NCBI GenBank assembly: GCA_027596945.1
Contig: JADGJH010000042.1
Location: 1 to 35,094, forward strand
Reading direction: 5' to 3'
DNA from: Physocladia obscura
Lineage: Eukaryota; Chytridiomycota; Chytridiomycetes; Chytridiales; Chytriomycetaceae
DNA length: 35,094 nucleotides
A program made the position numbers and the translations under genes. The stretch's first letter is position 1. The number at the start of each line of letters is the position of its first letter. The notes under the pieces were generated by a model. That model did not search any database, had not been told where the DNA came from, and saw only the letters and a list, made by a program, of their open reading frames with translations. Positions 20,656 to 30,990 of the stretch are shown here, in pieces.

Positions 20656-20763
20656 AAAACAACCAACGACAAAATGTCTTCTGAACTGCGGCACCGCCGC
20701 AATAATAAGGACATCTACTATAAACTCTATTTTTACATTAAACTAGCTCTTCTAATGCGCAAT
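20656..20763 (+). repeat. Left terminal inverted repeat
   Basis: Starts AAAACAACCAACGACAAAAT and ends AATGCGCAAT. It includes the GC-rich block CTGCGGCACCGCCGC, distinctive in this AT-rich region. It pairs with the reverse complement of 21960-22069. Confidence 0.75.
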
Positions 20764-21959
20764 CCAAGGCATCAGACTTGATTTTGTTCATTTGATGCAA
20801 GGCCCCCGCATTTGATGCGGTTTTCTAAAAATACTTCTGGTTCAGTTTCACAACAGCCACGCAAGAGCTCACACTCATCCGGCTACTTGATAAGCTATTT
20901 GAATACATTTAAAATAAATAACACATTTTTAATTGAATTTTTAATAATCATTTTAGACTTAATTCTGGTTTGTGTCATGATTCTCCGGTGAGGAAACTTA
21001 TGAGGAAGATCCACTGTCAGCGATTGTGTCCTAGTGACGTTAGTTGTTTTCCAATAAAAAACCCTCTCTTCTGAAAAATTCTTTATCGCTTTTTATTCCA
21101 AATGAACTTCTGAAACGTGGAGATGCGTTGTCACGTTCTGACAGTTTGGGGACGCAATGTCCACTTTGATCGTAGAAGGTTATTGAAACAGAAAAAAGAA
21201 ATGCAATTTTCGTTTTAATTGCTGTTGCCGTTAAAATTCAAAGTATAGTCATCGAAAATTATCACAGGGCAGTTTAAATTTATTTTTCTTTGTTTTTTTA
21301 TGAGCGTTCTGAGATTTTTGAAACAGTACTCAAAAAATTTGACAGCAAATCCCTTCATTTGTGTTCACCAACAAAGCTGTGCCATATTTTCAAAATTTCA
21401 GTTAATAATATGAAAATATAAGTTAATTTTTATATTTTAATCTTGCTATTGTTTTTCATGCAATATGTACTGCTCAACATGGATTTCAGTGGGAAGTTGG
21501 AACTGAGCCAAGATTTTTTGAGTGCCTCCTTAAAACATCGGAAAAAAAGCAAAATTATAAAAATATATAACCGATTTGGTATTAGGTTATCTATCCCGTT
21601 TTTATGCTGTAAACAGTTTGAGAGAAAAAAAATTTTCATTATAACTCTGTAATATTCAAAAAATTAAACATATATTCATAGACCGAAATTATTATACTGA
21701 TTTAATTTCACAAAAATTAATATAAAAATGATTATTTATTGTTTTTGGTATTTTTGAAAATTTTTGATTTTGCAAATGCTTGAGGAGATATTTGCAGATA
21801 CTGATGTGTCAATAAGTTCATTTTGGTTATTTAACAGCATCTTCTGCACCATGATAAAAGATAAGCTTAGGTGTAAATGATGCGAAAACAAACAGACTAT
21901 GTATTTAGAAAAAATTTTGCGAGTTGCCTCGAACAGACTTAATCGAGCCTGGTGACTTA

Positions 21960-22069
21960 ATTGCGCATTAATAACGTTAATTTAATATAAAAGTAAAGCT
22001 TGTGTTAGATGACCTTATTATTTGCGGCGGTGCCGCAGTTCAGAAAGCATTTTGTCGTTGGTGGTTTTG
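21960..22069 (-). repeat. Right terminal inverted repeat
   Basis: Reverse complement of the left repeat, with the same GC-rich block GCGGCGGTGCCGCAG and the outer end CGTTGGTGGTTTT. Differences are scattered substitutions and one or two single-base indels, suggesting an insertion that is not brand new. Confidence 0.75.
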
Positions 22070-22215
22070 CCTCTAAATTCATCTACTCACTCAATGAAAC
22101 ATAGGACAGTTGTTTTCATGAAAACATAACAAGCATTTTCCATGTAAGTGCCAAAACTAAAGTAAAGCACAAATTGGCGGAGAAGAGCAATGCTTATTGA
22201 TGGAAGATGAGTTAT

Positions 22216-22220
22216 CCAAT
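22216..22220 (+). promoter_or_regulatory. CCAAT box candidate
   Basis: A CCAAT pentamer lies 54 bp upstream of the first acetyltransferase ATG, in an A-rich leader just outside the right terminal repeat. Support is only the motif and its position. Confidence 0.2.
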
Positions 22221-22273
22221 AAACTTTGCCACATCCACCCCTCAAATAAAAACCAAATAAAAAAAGAAAAACT

Positions 22274-23020
22274 ATGCCAAATCAGCAAAAAATGACTTCC
22301 AATCCACCCCCACGTTCAATCCCCCTAAAAATACACCCAGAGATTCACTTGACGCCAATGGTAGCAGCAGATTGGCCCGAATACTCAAAACTCAATTTGG
22401 CTGGGCCAAATGCACCTGCAGAATCTCGACTCAGATCACATTTCGATAAAATGATTGTTCGTGTTGCCAACGATTGGACAGCCTGGAACGATGCTTGGCA
22501 GACTCAGCAACAACAAGAACCACATGCTGAAAACAATGAAATTACTCCATTGACAGTCGACAGCGCAACAGCGTTGTATCCTGTCCGCTGGCCTTTTATG
22601 ACATTACGCCTTGTTGAATCAATTGCACCAGATGGGACTCCGCTTGGTCCCTTCGTGGGAGAAATTGCAACTGGCCGTTGGCTTTATGACTATTACTTGT
22701 ATGACAAAACACTTCAAGAGCAATTGATTTCAGCCAACAACGCTCGACTGCCTGGAGATCCGGATTTGGTTTGGATGATCGGATACATTGTGCGCCCGGA
22801 GTTTCGCAAGCAAGGGATCGCTAAGGACGCAGTTGATGTTATTGTGGAATGGTTACATAATGTTATGCGTGCACGCGTTGTAGTGGCGGCATGCGCAATC
22901 GAAAACATTGTTAGTGCGAAATTGCTGGAAAAGTGTGGATTTTTTAAAGTGAAAGAGTACGAAACTGAGCAAGGACGGGACGGTTTTGGGGGCATGTTGC
23001 ATTACGAACATGTTTTGTAA
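22274..23020 (+). CDS. GNAT-family N-acetyltransferase, copy 1
   Basis: Intronless, 248 aa. GNAT acetyltransferases move an acetyl group from acetyl-CoA to an amine or N-terminus. Seen: the N-terminal IHLTPMVAADWPEY segment, a central GPFVGEIATGRW strand, the acetyl-CoA pyrophosphate-binding loop in EFRKQGIAKDAV (R/Q-x-x-G-x-A/G), then VVVAACAIENIVSAKLLEKC and GFFKVKEYE. This closing helix-strand pattern, N...S..LLEK.GF, is that of RimJ/RimL-type enzymes. The Gln/Glu-rich stretch QTQQQQEPHAENNE (about 76-89) is absent from copy 2. The substrate is unknown. The ATG at 22274 is the first in frame; a second at 22292 is possible. The leader abuts the transposon-like element. Confidence 0.88.
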   Translation: MPNQQKMTSNPPPRSIPLKIHPEIHLTPMVAADWPEYSKLNLAGPNAPAESRLRSHFDKMIVRVANDWTAWNDAWQTQQQQEPHAENNEITPLTVDSATALYPVRWPFMTLRLVESIAPDGTPLGPFVGEIATGRWLYDYYLYDKTLQEQLISANNARLPGDPDLVWMIGYIVRPEFRKQGIAKDAVDVIVEWLHNVMRARVVVAACAIENIVSAKLLEKCGFFKVKEYETEQGRDGFGGMLHYEHVL

Positions 23021-23098
23021 CCAAAAATTTTTTCAGTCAAGGAAATTAATTTTTTTTGTAACAAATCCAACACCCCACGAAATTTTGGTCGGAAAGAA

Positions 23099-23773
23099 AT
23101 GACTCCGAAATCACTGCCGCTCCTTCCAAACATTTACCTGACGCCGTTACTTGCCACCGACTGGCCCGCATATTTGAAAGAAGCTCCAAACGACATTCCT
23201 GAAACGAAGCTGAAAGAGTTCTTCGACAAGGAAGTTCAAGAAACAGCGGAAATCTGGGATGCCTGGAACAACGCCTATACAACTGTTAGCTTATCCAATG
23301 GCGATATTTCGGCGGTTCGGCCATCAAGTTGGCCCTTCGCAGTCATCCGATTGGCTGAATCAATATCTGAGGATGGAACGATCGTTGGTCCATATATTGG
23401 TGAAGTGAGTGCAAAGAGATGGAAATACGACTACTATCTTACAGATAAGGCCGAGCGTGATGGCCTTATTGCAGAAAACAATGCTCGGACTCCAGGAGAC
23501 CCAGAAATTGTGTATATGATTGGGTATGGAGTCAATTCAGAGTTTCGAAAGAAAGGAATTGCCAGTGCTGCGGCGAATGCTGTTGTTGATTGGCTGCATA
23601 ATTTTATGAATGCACGTGTTGTAGTGGCTGCATGCGCAGTGGAAAATATTGCTAGCGCAGGATTGCTCTCAAAATGCGGGTTTGTCAAAGTGAAAGAGTA
23701 CGAGACAAAGCAAGGACGTCATAATTTTGGTGGCATGATAAGCTGGGAGCATGTTGTATCAAGAGAGAAATAA
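23099..23773 (+). CDS. GNAT-family N-acetyltransferase, copy 2
   Basis: Intronless, 224 aa, tandem paralogue of the preceding gene, separated by 78 bp in the same orientation. It shares the NIYLTPLLATDWPAYL start, GPYIGEVSAKRWKYDYYL, the acetyl-CoA loop EFRKKGIASAAA, the VVVAACAVENIASAGLLSKC block and the GFVKVKEYETKQGR end. It lacks the Gln-rich insert of copy 1. Alignability over nearly the full length argues for local tandem duplication. The short spacer may hold both a terminator and a promoter. Substrate unknown. Confidence 0.88.
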   Translation: MTPKSLPLLPNIYLTPLLATDWPAYLKEAPNDIPETKLKEFFDKEVQETAEIWDAWNNAYTTVSLSNGDISAVRPSSWPFAVIRLAESISEDGTIVGPYIGEVSAKRWKYDYYLTDKAERDGLIAENNARTPGDPEIVYMIGYGVNSEFRKKGIASAAANAVVDWLHNFMNARVVVAACAVENIASAGLLSKCGFVKVKEYETKQGRHNFGGMISWEHVVSREK

Positions 23774-24036
23774 ATGACTGATACAAAATGCTTTTAGAAA
23801 CCAGTTGATCTGCCGAAAATATTTTGAAACAAACCAGTTTTCAACGATTATGAGAATTTAACTGTGATAGCATGAATGGTAAGAGCTTCGTTGATGCTGA
23901 TATGCATGGAAATTGATTTGTAGCTCTTGATATATAGATTTCGAACCGGACTACAACAAATTATGTACCCTGAAGTATTTAACAAGGATAAAAATTAAAA
24001 TAAAATTTTCCTTCGAATTCTTTATTGCTATTTAAA
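23774..24036. other. Convergent intergenic spacer
   Basis: These 263 bp lie between the 3' ends of GNAT copy 2 and GEMIN2. They are AT-rich with no coding or structural signal recognised. Confidence 0.3.
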
Positions 24037-25267
24037 TCAAAAATATCTTTCATCGCCGAGCATGTCCGTGGCTGAAGCACCAGAAGCCGTTTTCACAACA
24101 TCAAGTTCAGCATTATCAATGACATTCTCAGTGGCAGAAATATCACCGACCCTTAAAAAATAATCAACTTTTTGCTCTTCATTTACAGACATTAATTCAT
24201 CGGCCAAATCATGCTGGCCAAAAACATTTGCAATGGCACAAACTATTGTTTGAACCGCATCGAATTTTACCATTTCCTGTGGTTTCCGAAGTAGTTCAAA
24301 GATTGGCATATCATTGTTGTTGCTATTGTTTTCATTGTTTCTGTCGTTTATTGGAATCCAAGAATATCGCAATTTTTTCAGAACACGAACCTGCGACAAT
24401 GGAACAGGAAAATCAGGGAGGATAAATTTAAATAAAAGCATGGAAAATAAATAAGAATACCAAATCTCTGAGAATGGACGTGTGTTCAGGAAAAAGAGAC
24501 TGGCGGTCAAGGCACAACAACAAATGAAAAATCCACGAAAGTTGATTGCATAAAAGCACATTATTTCGATTGCTTTCAGAGATGTGAATCTGGAGCCAGG
24601 AAATGTGGAGTGACAAAATATGGATTGCGCAGTTATGTGAAATATGAATGATGACAGGAAGCAAAGGAGAAGGAGAGCTGTAGTCATCATGATTCGAGGA
24701 AGAAGAAGGTTTCGATACAACCGAAAATAACGCAGACGGATAACAAAAATCTTTCCAGACGGCTTCGCGCGAGTGCAGATTTGGAATGTAGACTGGAGAG
24801 ACATTGGTTTTGGCTGAGTGAACATAGGCCCAAGTATCGTACGTGGCTTTGAGAGCATTGAAGTCGGCAGAACAAGCAGTTGAACGGCGCGGACGCAGTT
24901 TGAGCGGCGCGGGCAGGGCCTCGGCGTGGGCGTGGGTTTGCGCTGCGGTGGGTAACAGCAGAAGCAGCGGGTGAATGTTTGGCGGACGGAAGTTGACGCT
25001 GGATGTGTTGGATACACTGAACATGCTTCTCTTGTCTACGCACATACTCTCGCTCTCGCTCCTTTTGACGTTGGCATTGTTGGCGTTTGGGTTTTCCTTT
25101 GCTGCAAAGGCGAAGGGCGGCAGCCGCTTTGCTTCGCGGCGGACTTGGCGCAAGTACACGAGCCCTGAAGCTGGAGCGTCGAACGGCAGCGCATCACGTG
25201 ACTGCACGTACGCATCAACCGGAAGACACCGCCGCCGAATGTCGTCCTCATCCTCTTCAATTTCCAT
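24037..25267 (-). CDS. GEMIN2: GEMIN2 / SIP1 homologue (SMN complex)
   Basis: Core partner of SMN that holds Sm proteins during spliceosomal snRNP assembly (relative of yeast Brr1). Two exons, 25267-24461 and 24390-24037, with a 70-nt phase-0 intron, give 386 aa. Family features: CLPVDA near the N-terminus, GLVYLRQVRREA (the YLRxVRxEA motif), TYDTWAYV, EAVWKDFCY (the W..FC motif), a helical middle and CLDRQSLFPEHTSILRDL. After the intron come VRVLKKLRY and, near the C-terminus, AIANVFGQHDLADEL, matching the conserved F.Q.DLAD end. It has an Asn-rich insert (NNENNSNNND) and low-complexity Ser runs. The start is divergent from the class C receptor gene; an open plus-strand frame runs antisense through exon 1. 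Confidence 0.87.
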
Positions 25268-25319
25268 CCAAACAGTAAAACGAAAAACAAAAGTTTGTCA
25301 GTCAAAACAATACACAATA

Positions 25320-28300
25320 ATGAACTACTCAACAATTTCGCTCGGCATCTTACTTCCGTTCAGCATGCCTCAAAGCTATTCGATGGCCGACTATCAAAAT
25401 TGCTTCTTCATGTCTCATCTCGCTAGTCTCGCAATTCAGGAAATAAACGCGCGCGACGATCTACTTCCAAATATTCGTATAGACACCAGTCTTATTGATT
25501 CATGGCATCAACCTCGTTCACATTATGATGTTTCGTCAAACACTTCATTATATACTTCATCTGGATATGCCGCCACAGCAGCTCTGAAAGCTGTTGAAAA
25601 AATTGACAATTTAGTTGCTGTATATGGAGGTCTATGGAGTGACACGACAGAGTAAAAATTATTGAATTTTTCCTCCCCCCCTTTTTTTTTTTCGTCGATT
25701 TTTTCATTTAATTAGCTTACTTCGATTAGAAGTGCCGCCTCCGTTCTTTCGCAATACAAAATTCCAATGTGCGGAGACCTTCAAGGATCTCCGGCACTCT
25801 CGAACAAAAACAATTACCCATACTTTTTCCGAATATACTCCAACGCAGCCACAAAAGTCCCGCAAGTGATGCAGCTCCTCCTAACCCACTGGAAAGTCAC
25901 CCGAGTTGCGCTGCTAGTTTCTAAAAAAGAGCCATATTTCAGCGCTGCGCGTGAAATGATTCGAATTTTAAATTTGAATGGTGTTTCCGTTCTTGCCGTT
26001 TCAAGCTATGATCAGGGAGTTGATGGGATAAGTGAATCTTTTTTAAAAGTAGATGCGCGATACATTTTGTCGTTTGTTGAAGGACAGGCTTTTTATCAAG
26101 TCTATTTTAATTTGCCGTGAGTGATATTGTGTTCAATAAATATTTGTCACTTTTTTTTATGGCTATTTGATCAGGTATCTAGTTGGTCCGAAATTTGTTT
26201 GGATCGGTATGGATACTCCGTATAATGCAGGAACAAATTTATCCACTGCCGAAATCGATGCTGTACGCGGTTTTATTCTCATCGCGCCGAAAACTGAAAG
26301 TTCAAACAGCGCCCCGTACTCCCACTTGAATGCTTCTTGGCATGCTTATATTTCCCAACTTCATTTGGCATCTTCTAGAGCTCCCACATATTTGGAAATC
26401 GAAATGCCTGTTGGAGCCTATGATTGCATATATACGATTGCTTATGGACTTGACAAAGTATATAATCTATTTCATGTCAAGATTTTAATTCCATAACTTT
26501 TTTTAAATAAAAAATTCACATTGAACATTACGTCTTTGCTGTACTGGATTAGCTTCTACGGAGTGGAATATTTAATAGCACTCCCGCGATGCTGGCAGCA
26601 AGGAAACTACAAAAATTTCTAACACCTACAATTTTCAGTAATACTGGTTTGAAATTGAATTATAAATATCACGTGAAATAAACAGATAAATAGGATACCA
26701 AGGCGTATATACAGAGCCCATTATTTTGAACTCCACAACTGGAGACTTGGAAATGTACTTTAATTGTTTTTTTGTCATCCCAAATGATTTAATGTTTATT
26801 ACAGTCCGTATTGGATTCAAGATATTGTAAATAACGCTGAAGTAGCGTATTCTAATATTTATGGAACAATATTGGTGTTTGTGAATAATATGACTTTCAA
26901 CGGAGGTTTTTATCAAAGAATTCAGCAATTATTTTAATAGATGTTATCTGAGTAAACAACAATTAAGGATCAATCATACCACCACCAGATGGCCGACAAA
27001 CAATTGAACAAAATATAAAATATATAGACACCGTCGGTATACTAATACTATTTCTATCAATCTCTGGCGCAATATTCTCACTCCTGATACTTATCTTTCT
27101 GGCAATCCACCGTCAAACCAAACCATTAATCCGATCATCGCCCATTTTTTTCTTCCTTGCACTTGTCGGTGTTTTCGTGACGTATTTGTCCATTCTGACC
27201 CTTGCTGGACCTGTAACTGTTAGTATATGCCATTTACGTGTTTGGACGGTTGCGGTGGGGTTCTGTCTTGTTGTTTCGGCGATTTGTGCGAAGAATCGAC
27301 GGATTCAGATTATATTCTCGAGCAAAATTTTAATTCCGAAACATTTACTGTGTGATGTGCGATTTGTGAAAATTTTTGCTGGTGCTGTTGTTGGAGAATT
27401 GGTTTGTTTTTCTCTCTTTTATTTTATTTTATTTTATTTGGTTTTATTTTGACGTTTTTGCTTTCTTTCTTTTCTACTCTTATTTTTTTATAGGTTTTAT
27501 TAATAATTTGGTCAATTTCAACGAATCCACATCCATCAAAACTAAACCTCCAATTTCCTTCCTCCTTCCTACCACTCTACTGCGTATCACAAAACAGCAC
27601 GGCAAGTTCCATAACAGCCGCGTTTCTATTCACTTACAACGCATTACTGTTAAATATATCAATCATTCTTGCATACGCCACACGAAATGTTAATCCTGAA
27701 TACAATGAATCAGCAACTCTGTTTCTGGGCTCTATCGCTGTTGCTCTTGGTGTTGGTATTGTTGTAGCAGTAAGTGAGGGATACGGTGGTGATAGTGGTG
27801 GAGATGATGGTACCGATGTATTCCATGCGGCAATTGTTGTGCGAGTCTTTGTGACATGGCTGTGCGCAACTGGACTGATTTGTATGTACTTTATGCCAAA
27901 AGTTGTGGAAGTTTTGCGAGTAAATTCTGCTCTGTCCGTCATTGCTACCGCTGATTCATGCAATACACACAATTCTGCTGGAAATGCGAAAATTGGCGCA
28001 AGTCAATGGAGTAATAATGGCGGCGGCGGTGCTTTTGGTGCTGGAAAATATATCAATGCTAGTTTTCTGAAAAGGTGGTCGTCCAGTGTTACTGTTGTTA
28101 ATCACGGAAGAATCAGTGGTCTTTCACGTGGTTTTGACAAAAGAAATACCCTTGATAATGGTGGTGATCACGAATTCAAGAATAATGATGACAGTTTAAC
28201 AATTGAGGTCGCTCCGGCATTATTATGTACTCGGAAAACGAAGTCAAATGAAGTTGAAGATTTACCTGAAAATAAACACATTTCGCAACAGAAATTTTGT

Positions 28301-28653
28301 CGATTCAAGGAGATGGTAAAAGATTTTATATGATTGAATCTAAAAAGGTAAAACAGGGTCAGGTACAATTTACCCTCAACACCTCCCTTCTTACAAAATG
28401 GAAGACCGGTTATGTGATAATACATTCTCTTCCTTCTGGACGAAATTGGATCTCTGTTGAGACTGTAAAAAACATGGAATGTTTTGCAGTCTGGGATACA
28501 GATGCTGTTACCGTTCTCAACAATCTTGTTTTTTTCAAGATTCCAAGAGAATTTTTTTTCAAAAATTTTGGGCAGCTGTTTGCGTTATCAATTTCTTTTG
28601 AATTTGAGAGTAATGATGAAGCGCAAGCATTTGTGAAAGAATTTGATTTTTGA
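25320..28653 (+). CDS. Class C GPCR (GABA-B-receptor-like) with PH-like C-terminal domain
   Basis: Nine exons: 25320-25651, 25730-26116, 26175-26457, 26553-26646, 26694-26754, 26805-26905, 26968-27401, 27494-28315, 28357-28653. All phases match; 936 aa. The extracellular Venus-flytrap ligand domain (residues 1 to about 415) shows ISLGILLPF, LAIQEINARDDLLPNI, IPMCGDLQGSPALSNK, PYFFRI and YGLDK...STPAMLAARKLQ. PPPDG leads into seven hydrophobic segments starting near residue 444, with CHLRVWTVAVGFCLVVSA and KNRRI of TM3. The tail is Asn/Gly-rich. The last exon (WKTGYVIIHSL to SNDEAQAFVKEF) looks like a pleckstrin-homology fold. Ligand unknown. The chosen ATG gives no signal peptide; see the finding on an upstream in-frame start at 25023. 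Confidence 0.85.
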
Positions 28654-28690
28654 ATTTTTATTTTTTGGGTTTTGTCTGTTTTTTTCTCCC

Positions 28691-30912
28691 ATGAAAGGTA
28701 ACCCAAGTTCAGTTTTGTTCCTTGGACTGCTATGGCGCAACGCATTATCTGGAATCCGGCTGGGCAAATTGGATTGGTGGAATTCTGCATTGATTCATAT
28801 TCGAGCGCGAACATACTTAACTAGCCCTTCACCGCCACAGCCTCCATCCGAATCCGAACGTAATGCCATGCCTGAATCTGCTAGTGCGAATTCTGAGCTT
28901 GAAGAATCCGCTCTGGCAGCAAAGATTTCTGTTGCCAAAGCACTGTCGAAATCCTTGTTACAGAATCAAGCCAATGATTCAAAAAGAAAGTACTCGTATG
29001 CCACAATTTCAATCGTTTCGAATGCTCAAATATCTTCGATTCTGTCTGACGTGTCGAAGCCGACATCGATAAATCTGGATAGTTTGATTCATCGAGTGCT
29101 GCAAACATTCGAAAAAAGCAACCCAAACTCAGTCGCAATGTTAGATCCCGCTTTGTACACACCATGGGCAATGTGGCATTTGATTAGCGGTTCAAAACAC
29201 GCTCGGGGGCGTATGGCTGCTGTTCGAGTACACCATGATTTCATTGCTTCTCATAAAAAAGCGAGTCGTGCTCCCGATAAACGACCGGGTCGTGTCCTTC
29301 CAATTACTGCGACAAATATATCCGAATCCACGATTGAACCTGCTGATAATTTATTTGAGAATATACCAGAGTCTTTTTTTGAAGTGGACGACGAAGTAGT
29401 AAAAATTCTTGTCAATCCGTCAAATTTAGATTCACCGCCCAATTTATCAATACCGAATGCCACTCATATTACACATTATTGGAAGTTATGTCGTGTGATA
29501 TCATCGTTATTGATAAAATCTCAAAAATTACATTTTGCTCTGTCAATCGTTCAAATGGGACTTAGGATATTTCCACTGTCAGCTCGAGAGTCCATCGCAG
29601 TTCTTATACCGTTTCTAGCCGGATTAATCGCAAATTCTCCGCCACAATTTATCCTTTCGCGAAAACAACATAGTCGATATAAACGAGTCGAAAGGTTGGC
29701 AAACATAGAAGCATTTTCAATCCTGATCAATACCGTTAAAACTATTCACACACCGCTGTCATTACCATCATCTTCAAACTCGCGAAACGTCTCATACGCA
29801 TGGCTTCGCACACTTCCACATCCGTTAAACGAAATTATAACATCAATAACAATTGTACATCTTATGCAATCAGGCGCAGTCATAAGTGCGTTAAGTCTGT
29901 TTGAAACAGCGATAACATCATCTCAAGTACTTGCAAAACCATTTGAATATCGGGAAATACTTTCAAAATATCTTTATGGGCCAGTGATTTCAGCACTGTG
30001 CCGACGAAATCTTGTGGTTGAAGCGCTGGCGATAATCGAGCGAGGGCTATCGTCACAACAACAGCGAAATGACAGTCAGGCACAACAACTCTTTCTTGAA
30101 TATGTACCTGATATTAGCACAATCACACCTATTCTCGAAAGTCTTATTCGCGCAGGTCAAGTTTCCCGCGCTTTTGAATTTCTCGAGAATTTATTATCTG
30201 AGAATCCAAAGCGCATTATTTTTGACACAATAGCTCTTCAAAAATTATATTGGGGGTGTTTACGGAGTTTTGGATGGCGCAATCCTGCAAGACATACACT
30301 GAATCAGAAGTTTAATGCTGAAAAGTTCGACGATAAGAAGTTAGAGGTACAGCAGGTGAAGAAAGCACGAATATTATTTCTTGACGGCATTGAAGCATTG
30401 CGACTATATTTTGATGAGACAGAAGGTGAATTTTTAGTATAATTATTTTTGTTCTTGAGACACACACAATTCATGCATAAATAACAGATCTTCAAAACAA
30501 AGTTCACAACGCAATACTGTCTTATCATGTAATTGAATACCCAAGTAAAACATCTGCAGAGACTTCATTATATAGTACGTTAGTAGAGCATCCAAACGTG
30601 CAACTGGACACGAACGTTTTACGGAGTTTGTGCAATATGTATCAGGAAGGGAGTGAACAGTGGCAAGCAATACAGGTTGAAATTAATCGAATTATTAAGA
30701 GTAGTGGTGAAAAAAATCTGGATAAAAAAAGGAAGCAAATATTTAGTGATGGCAGAGGTTTTGACTTTGAAGCAGGCGATATTCCGTTTGATTTTTTTAG
30801 CAAAGCTGAGCGAGAGCTTGTTGCAGGAGGAGATGGGGAATTTCACCATTCTCTGCATGATGGTGTCGTAAAAGTTAATTTCCATTCTACTTTAAAAAAG
30901 GATGCAAAGTGA
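28691..30912 (+). CDS. PPR-like helical-repeat protein, probably mitochondrial
   Basis: 719 aa from two exons, 28691-30425 and 30488-30912, joined by a 62-nt phase-1 intron (GTGAAT to AACAG). The N-terminus (KGNPSSVLFLGLLWRNALSG, then RARTYLTS) is basic and hydroxylated, without acids, like a mitochondrial presequence. The body is alpha-helical with paired-helix units such as PVISALCRRNLVVEALAIIE and ITPILESLIRAGQVSRAFEFL, which look like pentatricopeptide (PPR/TPR-type) repeats that bind organellar RNA. The last exon ends in a charged, Lys-rich tail. The exact protein is not recognised. The frame is open from 28643, inside the receptor gene, so the first separate ATG, 28691, is chosen; it lies only 37 bp after the receptor stop. 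Confidence 0.65.
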
Positions 30913-30990
30913 AATTTATATTTAAATAAATTATAATCTAAGAACATTTCGAATCAAGTCAAGCAAGTTTGAAATCGAAATCAAAACGTC

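Larger units (their letters stand above)
20656..22069. mobile_element. Non-autonomous DNA-transposon-like element, ~1.41 kb, with long TIRs
   Basis: Two inverted copies of a ~108-bp sequence bound the region: 20656-20763 and 21960-22069. They match over AACGACAAAATG, CTGAACTGCGGCACCGCC, TAATAAGG and on to AATGCGCAAT, with scattered mismatches. The interior is AT-rich, with no coherent transposase frame; the longest open stretches are under 75 codons and low in complexity. A small hairpin, CCGCATTTGATGCGG, lies near 20806-20820. No clean target-site duplication could be fixed. The superfamily is not identified. It fills the space between UTP11 and the first acetyltransferase gene. Confidence 0.7.

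Noticed and set aside
24228..24425. Plus-strand open frame inside GEMIN2 exon 2
   Set aside because: Antisense shadow with no coding character.
25239..25319. Receptor start at the ATG opening a Ser run (25239)
   Set aside because: It adds a Ser/Lys-rich segment without a hydrophobic core, so it helps neither fold nor targeting. Starts at 25320 or 25023 are easier to defend.
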